The notes below the pieces were generated by a model. That model searched no databases. It was not told the DNA's origin and saw only the letters and a list, made by a program, of their open reading frames with translations. A stretch of 64,000 nucleotides of DNA from Metridium senile (lineage: Eukaryota > Cnidaria > Anthozoa > Actiniaria > Metridiidae): the NCBI GenBank assembly GCA_949775045.1, contig OX459108.1, forward strand, positions 5,262,461-5,326,460. Reading direction: 5' to 3'. The translations under genes were made by a program, and so were the position numbers. Positions 22,501 to 32,456 of this stretch are shown in pieces (position 1 is the first letter of the stretch; each line of letters opens with the position of its first letter).

Positions 22501-25500
22501 CCTTTCTCTCTCATGGGGAAGGCAAAGGAGACTCTGCTCGCAGGGTAATGAGTAGGAGGACCATCCTTTAAAAAACACCATTGTGAAGTAGGCATCCTAA
22601 ATAAAGATTGCACTATAAGGCCAGGATTGAACCTGGACCACAGCGGCGAGAGGCTGAACCAATCATTGACCCATGATACCCACATAATAAATACCACCAT
22701 ATCACCATTATCTTTAGTTTAAATCTGCAGGGGATTTTAGAAAATGTTGTGCACTGATTGGTTTGAGAATTTCCAACGATAATCACCTACAGTTAAGCAT
22801 GCTTTTGGAAATGCAAAATATATACATTGTAGTTCTTTCTTCAAAAGTGGCTGTTGATTCACCTTTGCAATAACCACCAGTTGATTTGCAATAAAATAAC
22901 TATTCTCCTTCGGCTCTCTAATATCTTTGGTGAATAATTATTAAATAATATCTATAATTATCATAATGATGACATCATTTTTCATTATTAATACCTTGGA
23001 GAGGACAAGGTCTCCCAACCATCGAACACAATCAACATAATTCCTGTGAATATCTCTTGTGGTAAAGTTTGGATAATGAATGTGAATCGTTTTGAATGAC
23101 CTGCAGTTAACAAACAAATATCTGATATACATTGATTACATCATTATCATTACCACCATACCATTATCATCATCACTACTTACAAATATTACCATCATCA
23201 CTACCACAAACAACTCCCCATCACTACTATCACCACCACTATCATAATGATCATCACCACCAAAAACATCACTATCATCACTACACCACCACCACCACTA
23301 CAAAGTACCACCACCACCACCACCATGATCAACATAAATACTACCTCAAACATCACCATTATCACTAACACCTCCATCAATACAATGTACCACCACCACC
23401 ATGATCATCATCACTACTAACACAAACATCACCATCATCACCACCACTACCACTACAATGTACCACCACCACCATGATCATCATCACTACTAACACAAAC
23501 ATCACCATCATCACCACCACTACCACTACAATGTACCACCACCACCACCACCACCATCACCATGATCATCATCACTACTACCACAAACATCACCATCATC
23601 ACCACTACAATGTACCACCACCACCATGATCATCATCACTACTAACACAAACATCACCATCATCACCACCACTACCACTACAATGTACCACCACCACCAC
23701 CACCACCATCACCATGATCATCATCACTACTACCACAAACATCACCATCATCACCACTACAATGTACCACCACCACCATGATCATCATCACTACTACCAC
23801 AAACATCACCATCATCACCACCACCACTACCACTACAATGTACCACCACCACCATCACCATGATCATCATCATTACTACCACAAACATCACCACCACCAC
23901 CATAACCACTACCACCGCCACATCATCTTCATCACCATTATCAACCCAAAATTCAAACATCACTGCCATCATCACTACTACCACACCATCACCACCCTTC
24001 TCCTTGTTATAATCAATCTCATCATTTTTACATACTTCTTAGTGGCGTTGGCATCATATACATAAGAGCTTTTGCATGCCTGAAAAAAATATCATTAAGA
24101 AGAGTTCCAGTTATCAAGGTTTTATTTGCAGCTTTGAGAAAAGTTACCAAAAATGACCAGTTTTTCCAGGGAACCATGGGATATATTCCATTACGGCATT
24201 ATGGCAAGTAGAGCCAGTGATATTTTTAACATGCAACATATTATTTAAAATTTCTTTGAGTGGTCTTTTCTACTTTCTACGAACTCAGACAAGGCTAGTG
24301 GTAAAATACATATTTCACTGCCGTCAATCAAGGATTTAAAGATACCGACTAATAAATTTAGATTGACAGCAGCTAAAAATGTATTTCACATCTAGCCGCT
24401 GGAATGTCTGAGTTCGCAGAAAGTTGAAAATCATATGGAAATAAGAGAGTAACCAACCTCTTTTATCTTATCTGTCTCTAAGTTCCACATTTTCAGGGAA
24501 TGATCCATGCCACAAGAGACTATCTTTGATCCAAGAATATCAAAGTCCTAAACATAACAATCTTTAAGTAGAATGTTGTTTGTTTGTCTCACAAACAACA
24601 GTGCATAAACCATGAATTCATCAGCACTTTATAGGAAATCATTTGAATAAAAACGGATTCAATAGCATTATTAAAAAATCCATGAATAATGAGAAATTTA
24701 CAAAAGAAATCATGACCATGACGAGTGTTGTAAATCTGATACAACACTAGTGTTGTATATCCTGATTTGCATAAGTTTTGACTTGAAATTTCTCAGCGAT
24801 ATTTACTTAATAAATCTCATAAATTTTGGTAAAATTTGAAAGAACTAAACTAGACGTTTTTTAGTGGCTTACAACATCTGTGTTCGTGTTGTATCAGCTA
24901 TGCAATCACGCACCTTTGGCTTGTGATTGTATATGCCCATCATGTAAACATTACATAGATGAATATTATTATTAGGTGTACTTACAACACTGAGAACTTC
25001 ATCTCGATGTCCATCCACACCACCAAATATAGCAATGAGAGCGTCCGTCTTGACATTCCATAGTCGAATGCTGTGATCTATAACGTACAAATAACCATTA
25101 TCATCACATCATTTAGTGATGTTTACACAAGCAGAAGGCATGTGCTTGTACATGTATGGCTGATACAACATGGACAACAATGTTATAAATGACTTATAAA
25201 ACATCTAGATGTGTTCTTTGTAAAAGTAAATCTTGTGTAGCAAAGGTATCGCTTATAAGTAATTTTCTCTGTTTCCTTGGAAACACATCAACAAAATACA
25301 AGTCTAGATAGATGTTTTTGTTGTAAGGGCATGTGTGACTGAGAACCGGTGTAATTTACATATATATACATAACAGGTTCCCATTTAAATCTGTACTTTA
25401 CCATTTAAATCTGTACTTATGCAAATTGTGTTGATGTGTGCTAAACACACAGACCAACCAATCAGAGTATATTATTTCTGAAGTGAACTTCTCTGATTGG

Positions 25501-28500
25501 CTGATCTGTGTGTTTAGCACACATCAACACAATTTGCATAAGTACAGATTTAAATGGGAAAGTACAGATTTAAATGGGAACCTGTTACATGTATATGTAT
25601 CTGCTTCAATCATTGTCACAATTAATGAACATAAATCAAGAAATATTTGATTCATCATCTACCACTGCATCTAGTGCTAGTCACACAAACATGTACAACA
25701 AGATATGCTATGAATAAATCACCAAAAACAAAAGAAATGTGATATCCCTTGCTGCAGCAGAAGCTTTGATTGTAATAATGATTTTTGAATTAGATGTAAA
25801 TTTTGTAACCATGTACCACAGTGCAATTACCTTTGCTGCCTGACAATAGAAGATGAGGATCAACAGGATGAAACTTGAGAACATTGATGGCTCCTCCATG
25901 ACCAACATAGTGCTGGCAAAATATCAACATGAAATATGAATGATTAATTACTTTACCTAAATCACAGTAATCAATGTAGTTATTAATGACACATCTCCAT
26001 AAAATATTTGTTTCAGATTGGCATATGGATTGTAAATGTTCTCTTAATCTGTGCAATTAATTTATTATTAATTATCACAGTTAAATGTGACAAAAGATTT
26101 GTTTGTGGTTCTTGTCAATTAACCTCAGCCTCAATAGCATGTTATATATTCTTTAGATTTTGACTACAGCCCATGGAATTTATAAGTGTTTCAATTGTTC
26201 AATAACTTGTACATTCCTTAGATTACCATGGGCTGTAGTCTAATTTAAAAAAATATATTACACGCTATCGAGGCTGAGGTTGATCAACAAGAACTGTAAA
26301 AAGGACAACATGAAAGTAAAAATGGAAAATGAAAAAAGTTGATAGAAAATATAATAAACCTAGAAGACACTAGCTTGTGTAGGGGCTTGTGTAAAAAAAA
26401 ACACCTATAGTAACAGGAATCAAACCAGTGACCTGATTACCAGTTGAATGTTTTTACTATTAAGCTACAGGGAGACTCATGTGCCCTAGGGGATACTCCC
26501 TTTGTCTAAGAGGTAGGGATGACAGGCGGCCGATGTAGTAAATGACCTCTAAAAGGTATAGGTATACATTTTGAGCAAAAACTCTAAAAGGAGCACCAAT
26601 CAGCCTTACCATTTAGACAAAGGGTGTACCTTACTGCCACATTACTTGTTGATATGACAGACGGCCTGCACATATAAACAAGGAGGTCTTACCTTGATGC
26701 ATTTCATACTTATTGGGCTGTGGACAAAAATCATTACAAAACATAAGTTATTCTTTTATCAGTCTTATACACTTAAAACCCACACAAATGAATTAGTGAT
26801 GAATCATGTCATGTTGAAGTGGTGTTATATAAAATGTATGTCAGATTTTTATATTAAATATAAATTATATATAATTGGTTGCTAATTGATGCATTTCCAG
26901 CCTGAAGGTTCTTGATCCCCTGGTACTCTATTGCGGGTTGTTCCTGTATTCTACAATAGCTGTTTTAGTTGAAATACATGTACAGAGGTGGTTATTAAAA
27001 AAATAAAAAGTCTGTTTTGAGGGAAAACTTTATATTTTGTATTACTAAATGTGGGATCATCGTAAAATATTCCAAAGTTCCCGCAACAAGCAACATGCAG
27101 GTTTTTCTTTAATCACCTAGTATTGATTTTACACTTATTGAATTAATAACTGAATTCATAGTATTCAGAGATATCATTTTACCTGATAAACCTAATGATA
27201 GCTTTATTCCCAGCGACTGCTATCAGTGGTTCTCCAGTGTTAGGGCTACATGTCCATGCGCAGGAATAGAAGCTTTCCTCTGGCTATACATTGCAGTTAA
27301 AGAAAATGTGTTTAAACATGGATATGACAATGGATACCTTTAAACAGTTATTTTTGCCTTGTTTTTTTTTTTTTGAACTGTCTGGCTTATACTTGGATAT
27401 TCTTTTTACAATTTATTGAGGTATTACACAATGCATGCCTGTAAATATTCTTTATAAAACCAATGAATAATTAATGAGAATTTGACAAAAGAAATTTGTC
27501 TGGGACAAAGTGCTGTAAATGTCATACAGATTTGTCCTGACTTGCATAAGTTTCAACTTGAATTTTCTCGGCCAGATAAACTTTTATCTTGACAATTCTT
27601 GTAAAATATGAAACTAGCAGCATTTGCGTCCGATCTGTATGAGATATACAGTGGCTCGTCTTTGGTTCGCCTGTATATCCCATATTGTATGTAGTACTTG
27701 AGTTTGCATATTGTTTATAACTTTCTTTTGATTGCCACCCAGGGATACTGTGAGGAATTGTACATTCAAACAAACAATACATTTTCAAAACAGAAATTCC
27801 AGTCTGTAGTCCAATTATTGCAATTAATTATTGCAGTTATTACCCCTCTATACCAAACCCCAAAAATACTGGAATTCTGCTTTAATTAAGGAACCATCTG
27901 CTTTAAGGGTGTGGTTGAGCCTGTGAAACATTCTATTCCATGATCTTTATAAAAGGATACATCAGCATCAACATATGCCTGTATTAATTTGATGGTGCCT
28001 TTGTCTTCACATTGGTATATAGTTAACTGAAAGGCAGACATTGATATGGGTTAGTTTATCTGTGTGTTTTTGTGATATAAATATATGTAAGCATCTGAAA
28101 TTACACAGGGAACCCACACAAATACCATAACCATGCCTGACCACCATTTTCCTATTCTCACCAAAGCGTTGCAAAATATAATTTACAACAAAAGAAAATT
28201 ATTTCTTTTGCAGCATAAATTAGTATTTTAATAATTTGTTCAATATGGCATGCATTCAAAAAATAATGTGATTTTACTTGTTTTAACCTCTGGTCTAAGT
28301 TCAAAAATACTGATGTAGTGCAGTATGGCTGGTTAGTAAGGCTTATAGATAACTGGTTTCTGAATGTATAACAAATAATTACCCTGTTGCTTCCAGCTGT
28401 AGCAAAAAGATGAGAATCTGAGTCTTCATCTTTAACAAAGTAATTGAACTGAACTGAAAATAAAGGTTGCTTGTGGTCCTCCTGGGTAAAAAAACAATAT

Positions 28501-29862
28501 TATTATTAATAGCAAAATATGATCAATTATAATATTTTCATGATCATAATACTTATGGTATTTCTTTATACTGTAATACTTATCATACATGTAGTATGAT
28601 GTGAGTAAATGAAGATAATAATATACATGAACAAATACACTGAACATTTGTCAACATTTTGGCTCAAAATAAACTATTTGATTGTAAACCAACAAATTTC
28701 ATAATATGGGCTCAATAAAATGCACATGCTGTTTGTCAAAATAATTAACATACTGGTATATGTTGGTGTAACAATGATAACTTTTATAACATTATTGATG
28801 ATGATAATGATGATGATTATAATAATGATAATGATGATAATAATATTGATGACAATATATAATAAGTACTTATTGACTGAGTGGGAGGGCCGTACGGGAA
28901 AATATTTGGCTCGCGGTCAGGACGTACGGAACGAGCGCAGCGAGGTCCGTACAAATGACCAAGAGCCAAATATTTTCCTGTACGACCCGACCTAACTCAG
29001 TCAATTCTCTGTTTTCATCTCATCCGTACGGACCCCATCACATGACTTTTTCCGAAGGTTTTCTTAAGAGCGCACGCCGGGCAAAATAAGGGTCATATGA
29101 TAAAGGATGATAATATTGATGATGATGTAAAGATATGGACGATCATACTGAAAATATTGATGATGATAAGAATGATGATAATGATAATATTGATGATGAT
29201 GATAAGGATGATAATACTAATGATATTATGGATGACGATGATATAAAGGAAGATGATGATGATAAGAATGCTTATAAAGATAATATTGATTATGATGATA
29301 ATAAAGATAATGATAATAATGATGTTGATGTGGTGACGATAAAAAAAAAGCAAGAATAACTATGATTTAATAAAGTGAGAATGTCTACCCAGTAGATAGC
29401 GACGTGAAAAATGCATTCATCACATGTAAGTCTTATTTACATACTTGACGGCGCGCAACAAGAGACGAAACAATCCGATAGATGGCCTTGCAAGAATAGC
29501 GCACAGTCTAATGTCTTTCTATGTTATCCTAGCAGTCGAAAAGTCCATTCAGTTACTAGCTTTAAACACCACTTAAAACTTAATGAGCTTACCTTTAAGA
29601 AATTCGAACACCTGAAGGCAACATTCTTTTTCTTTTTTCTTCGTTTCCCTCGTGCTAAACCTCGCTTCAGTGTAGATGATGTTGTTGTTGAGCTTGTTGA
29701 GTTCGAACTGCTAGCAACAGAATCGTTATCACTTTCCCCTTCGTCGCCTTTGAGATCTTTCGACTCTCTGTCCTCTTCTTGTTCAGAATTAACTCCATCT
29801 GAGCTCTTTTGGACGTCAGTTTTTTCTAAACAAAGTCTTTTGGAATCTTTTTCGGCATCCAT
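13519..29862 (-). CDS. EED: Polycomb protein EED, 16 coding exons
   Basis: WD40 propeller subunit of PRC2. In the known family it binds H3K27me3 and supports EZH methyltransferase in the nucleus. Coding exons (minus): 29593-29862, 28383-28481, 27961-28026, 27183-27283, 26693-26717, 25831-25912, 24986-25077, 24459-24547, 24036-24079, 22995-23100, 21788-21850, 20854-20891, 20489-20549, 19911-19984, 18592-18660, 13519-13576. Phases join and give about 445 aa, close to vertebrate EED. Family segments in order: acidic/basic N-tail with [116 protein letters not shown], and the end WRWDRLR. In my reading exon 8 lacks one base. Confidence 0.92.
13594..14003. repeat. 41-bp minisatellite (left block)
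   Basis: About ten tandem 41-bp units built on GGTTATCATCAATACCATCA followed by CGGCCTCGTCATTATACAAAG, with alternating CATTATAC/CACTATAG variants. The same array resumes in the same orientation at 16805-16915. The DNA between (14004-16804) is therefore an insertion into it. Confidence 0.92.
14018..14768. repeat. Hexanucleotide array, about 115 x CCCGGA + 10 x CTCGGA
   Basis: A perfect GC-rich array inside the left arm of the foldback element. On the EED sense strand it reads GGGTCC, with G-triplets every 6 bp. The matching site in the right arm (about 16752-16790) has only 7-8 units of the TCCGAG type. The Gly-Pro/Ser-Pro frame across it is a by-product. Confidence 0.97.
15174..15434. mobile_element. 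TA-type MITE nested in the foldback arm
   Basis: The ends are inverted: TACCTTATCAAAAATACG on the left and TACACCTAATCCAAAAAAC read inward from the right. The next arms, GGTCCGCCGCACAGTCCTCG and its complement, are almost perfect. The right arm of the host element runs through the target without it, so the empty site is visible and a TA duplication fits. It shares its termini with the MITE at 29965-30238. Confidence 0.8.
16805..16918. repeat. 41-bp minisatellite (right block)
   Basis: About 2.7 units of the same array as 13594-14003, in the same orientation, starting with the TTATACAAA duplication. It then gives way to unrelated repeats. Confidence 0.88.
16940..17160. repeat. 24-bp repeat (ACTTTTATCATCTTCATTACCACT)
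   Basis: About eight copies of a 24-bp unit, with ATTACC/ATCACC/ATAAAC variants at the same place in each. It passes into diffuse CAT-rich sequence up to 17275. It lies in the last EED intron. Confidence 0.88.
17277..18550. repeat. 25-bp satellite, about 51 copies
   Basis: Unit ATCACTACCATCTAGATCAT followed by CATAC. Most units differ only at ACC/AAC and CTAG/CAAG. One copy near 17890 lacks CAT. Blocks of variants recur in the same order (for example around 17485-17535 and 17765-17815), which points to recent block duplication of several units at once. It ends 42 bp before EED exon 15. Confidence 0.97.
18592..18660 (-). CDS. EED: EED exon 15
   Basis: A 69-bp exon between TTTCAG and GTAAGT (phase 2 in, phase 2 out). 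It encodes [20 protein letters not shown], matching the known EED segment before the last strand. It sits between two tandem arrays: the 25-bp satellite below and the ACACGA array above. Confidence 0.9.
18690..19535. repeat. 6/12/18-bp array based on AAACACGAATAC
   Basis: About 850 bp of ACAAACACGAATACAAGT-type units of mixed higher order. Larger blocks are repeated, for example the segments from about 18990 and about 19130 onward. It is open in several frames on both strands (Asn-Thr, Val-Phe, Cys-Arg), which only reflects the 6-bp period. Confidence 0.95.
20040..20452. mobile_element. TA-flanked MITE, CAGTTGACTC ends
   Basis: The left end ACAGTTCATTCTCTCTGAAC and right end GATCGAGTCAACTGT are imperfect inverses, with TA on each side. 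Inside are GTAAGCGACC repeats. A related, more diverged copy with the same ACAGTTGACTCTC start lies at 31839-32143. It sits between EED exons 13 and 14. Confidence 0.55.
20940..21165. repeat. Foldback palindrome, TTGGGGATTGTC family
   Basis: GTTGGGGATTGTCAAACCAA with GTGTTGAGAAG pairs with CTTCTCTTAACAC and the CAATCCCAGC side. It is related to 8510-8640. It lies in an EED intron. Confidence 0.6.
21485..21660. repeat. Foldback palindrome
   Basis: The arms ACTGTGATATAAACACGCTG and GAGTGTTTATATCACAGTAT pair, as do GCGCGCTTGTCTCTATA/TATAGACACAAGCGGC and AGAGAGAAGT/ACTTCTC. It lies in the EED intron between exons 11 and 12. Confidence 0.7.
21969..22546 (+). mobile_element. 578-bp TIR element carrying a captured helicase segment
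   Basis: Terminal inverted repeats of about 78 bp (start ACCCTGCAAGCAGAGTCTCC, other end ACCCTGCGAGCAGAGTCTCC) are nearly identical. An 8-bp duplication AATGAGTA flanks both ends (21961-21968 and 22547-22554). Between them, from about 22173 on the plus strand, lies a coding-like segment with a Walker A. An 8-bp duplication fits hAT- or P-like elements and can also occur in Mutator-like ones. No transposase is present. It lies in the EED intron between exons 10 and 11, antisense to EED. Confidence 0.75.
22173..22468 (+). pseudogene. RecQ-like helicase N-terminal fragment (captured)
   Basis: Translation from ATG at 22173 reads [17 protein letters not shown], then a [19 protein letters not shown] stretch and [16 protein letters not shown]. 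The last is a Walker A in the exact setting of RecQ/SF2 helicases, where a Gln-motif-like region precedes LPTGxGKSxxYQ. It lacks DExH and every later motif and breaks off inside the right TIR. The upstream part of the same frame (21962-22170) is TIR sequence. It looks like the first exon of a host gene taken up by the transposon. Confidence 0.7.
23135..23995. repeat. CAC/CAT-rich minisatellite
   Basis: Higher-order units of about 60-120 bp combine CCACCACCACCATGATCATC with ACTACTAACACAAACATCACC and CACTACAATGTA. Several longer blocks (about 23395, 23460, 23610) are near-identical. It fills most of the EED intron between exons 9 and 10. Confidence 0.9.
24274..24426. repeat. Foldback palindrome
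   Basis: The arms CTTTCTACGAACTCAGACAA and TGTCTGAGTTCGCAGAAAG pair, as do GGCTAGTGGTAAAATACAT and ATGTATTTCACATCTAGCC. It lies in the EED intron between exons 8 and 9. Confidence 0.75.
24459..24547 (-). CDS. EED: EED exon 8 (apparently one base short)
   Basis: It starts after TTTAG with [22 protein letters not shown]. In the sequence as given the exon is 89 bp, so an AAC-TAG stop arises after MWN. One extra base at about 24480 would restore the expected LETDKIKE, a 90-bp exon, and phase 0 into the next exon. The donor GTTGGT is weak. The likely cause is a one-base sequence error, because all other exons are intact. Confidence 0.75.
25371..25594. mobile_element. Palindromic MITE, TAACAGGTTCCC family (copy 1)
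   Basis: The ends TAACAGGTTCCCATTTAAAT and ATTTAAATGGGAACCTGTTA are inverted, and the arms extend through TGTGTGCTAAACACACAGA and its complement almost to the centre. It matches the element at 46600-46808, which lies in an intron of the acid ceramidase gene. It is in the EED intron between exons 6 and 7. Confidence 0.85.
26107..26298. repeat. Foldback palindrome
   Basis: The arms TTCTTGTCAATTAACCTCAG and the complement of CTGAGGTTGATCAACAAGAA pair, as do GACTACAGCCCATGG and CCATGGGCTGTAGTC. It lies in the EED intron between exons 5 and 6. Confidence 0.75.
26400..26480 (-). tRNA. tRNA-like head (probable SINE or pseudogene)
   Basis: On the minus strand, TCCCTGTAGCTTAATAGTAA is followed by an anticodon-arm-like CAACTGGTAATCAGG (loop would present GGT). 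B box GGTTTGATTCC and a matching AACAGG-type end follow. The A box has diverged from the consensus. It lies inside an EED intron and is best read as a tRNA-derived SINE; a true tRNA-Thr is unlikely. Confidence 0.45.
26693..26717 (-). CDS. EED: EED 25-nt micro-exon
   Basis: The exon CCCAATAAGTATGAAATGCA plus TCAAG lies between CCACAG and GTAAGACC. It adds (S)PISMKCIK, exactly the segment missing between RFI and HYVGHG. The phases (2 in, 0 out) join correctly on both sides. Confidence 0.9.
28874..29004. repeat. Foldback palindrome, GAGCGAGGT family
   Basis: The arms GACTGAGT...GGGCCGTACGGG and its partner CCTGTACGACCCGACCTAAC plus TCAGTC pair, as do AAATATTTGGCTC and GAGCCAAATATTT. The centre shares ACGGAACGAGCGCAGCGAGG with 4174-4316. 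It lies in EED intron 1. Confidence 0.75.
29100..29345. repeat. GAT-rich low-complexity tract
   Basis: An irregular (GAT)n/(ATA)n purine-rich tract of about 245 bp in EED intron 1. A similar tract precedes the foldback at 28795-28860. Confidence 0.85.
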
Positions 29863-29964
29863 TTTGTCAAAACACGCGCCAAACCAGCGGACTTGGATTG
29901 CAGGCTCAGTGACAAATCCACAGGCATCCCGAAGACGTGGACATCAGGCGAATCAGACGTTTTA

Positions 29965-30238
29965 TACACCTATTTCAAAAAACGTTGTCAGAAGGAGATC
30001 TGAATCTGCAATCTGAGACCGAAATGAATTGTGGGGTATACGGCAGTTTTTTCTTATGTGTGCACTTTCTGGCTTCGGATATGGCGACGGTAAATATAAA
30101 TCTGAAGGTGCTAATCACAAAAAAACATAAAACAGGGCCAGGCCTGGTTTTGGCAGTACGCAATTTTTCTGAATTCATTTCGGTCTAAGATTGCAGATTG
30201 CAGATCTCCTTCTGACAACGTTTTTTGAAATAGGTGTA
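29965..30238. mobile_element. TA-type MITE in the EED 5' region
   Basis: The left end TACACCTATTTCAAAAAACG and right end CGTTTTTTGAAATAGGTGTA are perfect inverses. The pairing goes on through GTCAGAAGGAGATCT and AATCTGCAATCT, about 75 bp each side. It lies about 100 bp upstream of the EED start codon, in its promoter or 5' UTR. The ends match those of the MITE at 15174-15434. Confidence 0.85.
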
Positions 30239-31260
30239 TCCATCATCATAAATCCAAATCAAATCAAAGAATGTTACTAACAAATCTGGCCAAAATGTTC
30301 TATCCGTTTTTTTTTTTTAATTTTTCAGTCTTTTTAGAAGTGACGTTAAAAAAATCGCAAAATAATACATAAAAATAATCATATAAAAGACTACAGAAGA
30401 CATTATACGTCAAACCTTTGTACAGCATTTTAGGTTTGCAAATGTATCCTCAAGGAATGATATTTTCTATCAAAAATGTAATGTTGAGCATGTTTTTGTC
30501 GAAAAGACTATCGAATTGATTGTTAGAAAAAACATGCCGTCAAAAAGACTGCGGACAAAAAAAAAGATTAAAACGTCAACAGCTCCATGACGACATTAGT
30601 TCCATTTATTACAATTTTCTAGTACTAGCTAGAAAAATAATTTCCATTGATGGTTTATCCACAGTATAGGCACAGTGTGTCTGTCCTCGTTTATTTTCCT
30701 TTCCATTTCTTGCTTTTCCTTACTTCTTTTTTTTTTTGGACCGTAACCACGGGTACTATCTGTGCTCTGAAACAAATCTTCTATAAGAGAATATATGGCG
30801 ATCTTAATAATATACAAAATATGTTTAAATGATAAAAATAAACGTTCTCACTTCTGTGTTGTGTTTTATTGTTACTCCCTGTGAAGTTTCAAGTGTCACT
30901 CCTTGCTATTTCTTATCAAGGGGAAAAATATTTGACTCCTGCACATTTCTCCACAATATGTTTTTTTTTTCATGTATCTTCTGCCGGAATATTAATTTAC
31001 AAATATCTTTGGGGTGGTCTTCTAGTATTCTGTTACTGGGTACAAACAATAATTATAGGATAGGGTCTCGCCTGCTATTCCTATATCGTATTTCGACATG
31101 ATTCTGTGACATTATACAGACTTTATACAATCTTTGACAAAAGTAGTTGGCACGATGCTAGCATGTTATCTCATAGTGGCTACTTCAAAAAGACTCAATG
31201 TTGCTGTGAAATGACAGTGCATTGATATGCCAACAACATAAGCACCAAACAAACAATGCC
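30239..31260. other. AT-rich non-coding
   Basis: About 1 kb with no recognised gene, between the EED promoter region and the plus-strand peptide gene. Confidence 0.35.
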
Positions 31261-31294
31261 TCGCCCCTCAACATTGCAGGGTTTTTACGAAGGA

Positions 31295-31510
31295 TGTTTT
31301 CTCGTGATTGATCCCGATTTTTTTACACAAAAATTTGATCCCTGATTACAAAAGTTCGCGTATTTTGATCCCTGATCCCACAAAAAATATTCTGATCCCT
31401 GAATTTATTCATACGATGCCGATCCCTCTTCAGTTCCTGATTCCAGCTGATTCGGCCGTACTATATGATTCCCGATCCCAAGCATGTGATCCCTGATCCC
31501 ACATCTCTCG
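31295..31510. repeat. TGATCCC-rich repeat
   Basis: Irregular repetition of TGATCCCTGATCCC-like words (about ten) with AT-rich separators. It is a diffuse repeat of unknown type; a phrase beginning GATTCC is part of the same pattern. Confidence 0.6.
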
Positions 31511-31838
31511 TCACAACCCTGACATTGACAAGGGAGCCGATAGGGGGATTTCAGTATTTTACTGAAGTGTACCTGACTGAGGGTGTTCTCATTGAAGTGC
31601 CACTGGACACTCTTTACAAAGATTGTAGCTCGCCATACAAGTGGCAGTAGTTCAGTGCATGGTATAGGGTCCGACTCGTATTGTTTCAGATTGTTGAAGG
31701 ATCTATTCATTTATTTATTTCTATACTATACCTGATCAATTACCACTGATATCTGAGGCAACTTGAAAAGGAAAAGAGGAAGGAAAACTGGTTTTGAGTA
31801 CAGCGAGCCAGACAACCAATTACATCTACAGATTTACA

Positions 31839-32143
31839 TACAGTTGACTCTCTTTGAACGACCACCCTCGCGTAAGCGACCATCTCCCGTAAGCGACCGC
31901 GACCAAAACATGTTTAAGTTAATTAAGGGAAAAAATAACTGGAGAAAATTGCCAAACAAAGAGTTAAGATTCAATATTTTTGTATAAATCGTTGATAATT
32001 TTGGCATGTGTCCTGACTTGTTATAAATTGCGCCTAGTTTGGGCTTCCTGTGTTAAGGGTTCACTTTCTACTGATCCGAGGGTAGCCTGATTTTCAGAGC
32101 GGGCCTGGATCCTACGCTATCGCTTTCTCCCCAAAGTAAACTG
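31839..32143. mobile_element. Possible MITE, ACAGTTGACTCTC end
   Basis: The left end ACAGTTGACTCTCTTTGAAC, with GTAAGCGACC repeats, matches the element at 20040-20452. The right end is uncertain (AAACTGTA near 32143). Confidence 0.4.
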
Positions 32144-32456
32144 TATTTCAATAAATGCGGTGGTCACTTTAAAAGGTTTTGTCATTTAGCCAAAGACACT
32201 GAGCCAGATACAAAAGTCTGATTTCGATCAAAGTAAGTTTAGAATTATACTAGATAACAATGAGTATTATAGAAAAGAAATAATATATTCAAGCTAACAA
32301 ACAGCTAGGCACGCAAATGAATTATATTCCCTGAAACATCTTGAAAGTAGTAGACTATTGTTCCAGGGGGTATTTGTTCGGCTTAGTATGAACCAAATGC
32401 TAGCTTTTCGAGGTTTGTGAAAAATATTAATTGGTTTATTAATTTTTTTTTGTCAG

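Noticed and set aside
29411..30016. A 201-codon plus-strand frame
   Set aside because: It is antisense to EED exon 1 and runs into the upstream MITE; no coding resemblance.
31465..31650. A plus-strand stretch reading FTEVYLTEGVLIEVPLDTLY
   Set aside because: It looked exon-like but has no clear acceptor/donor pair, ends in a stop and matches no family I could name; it was left unannotated.
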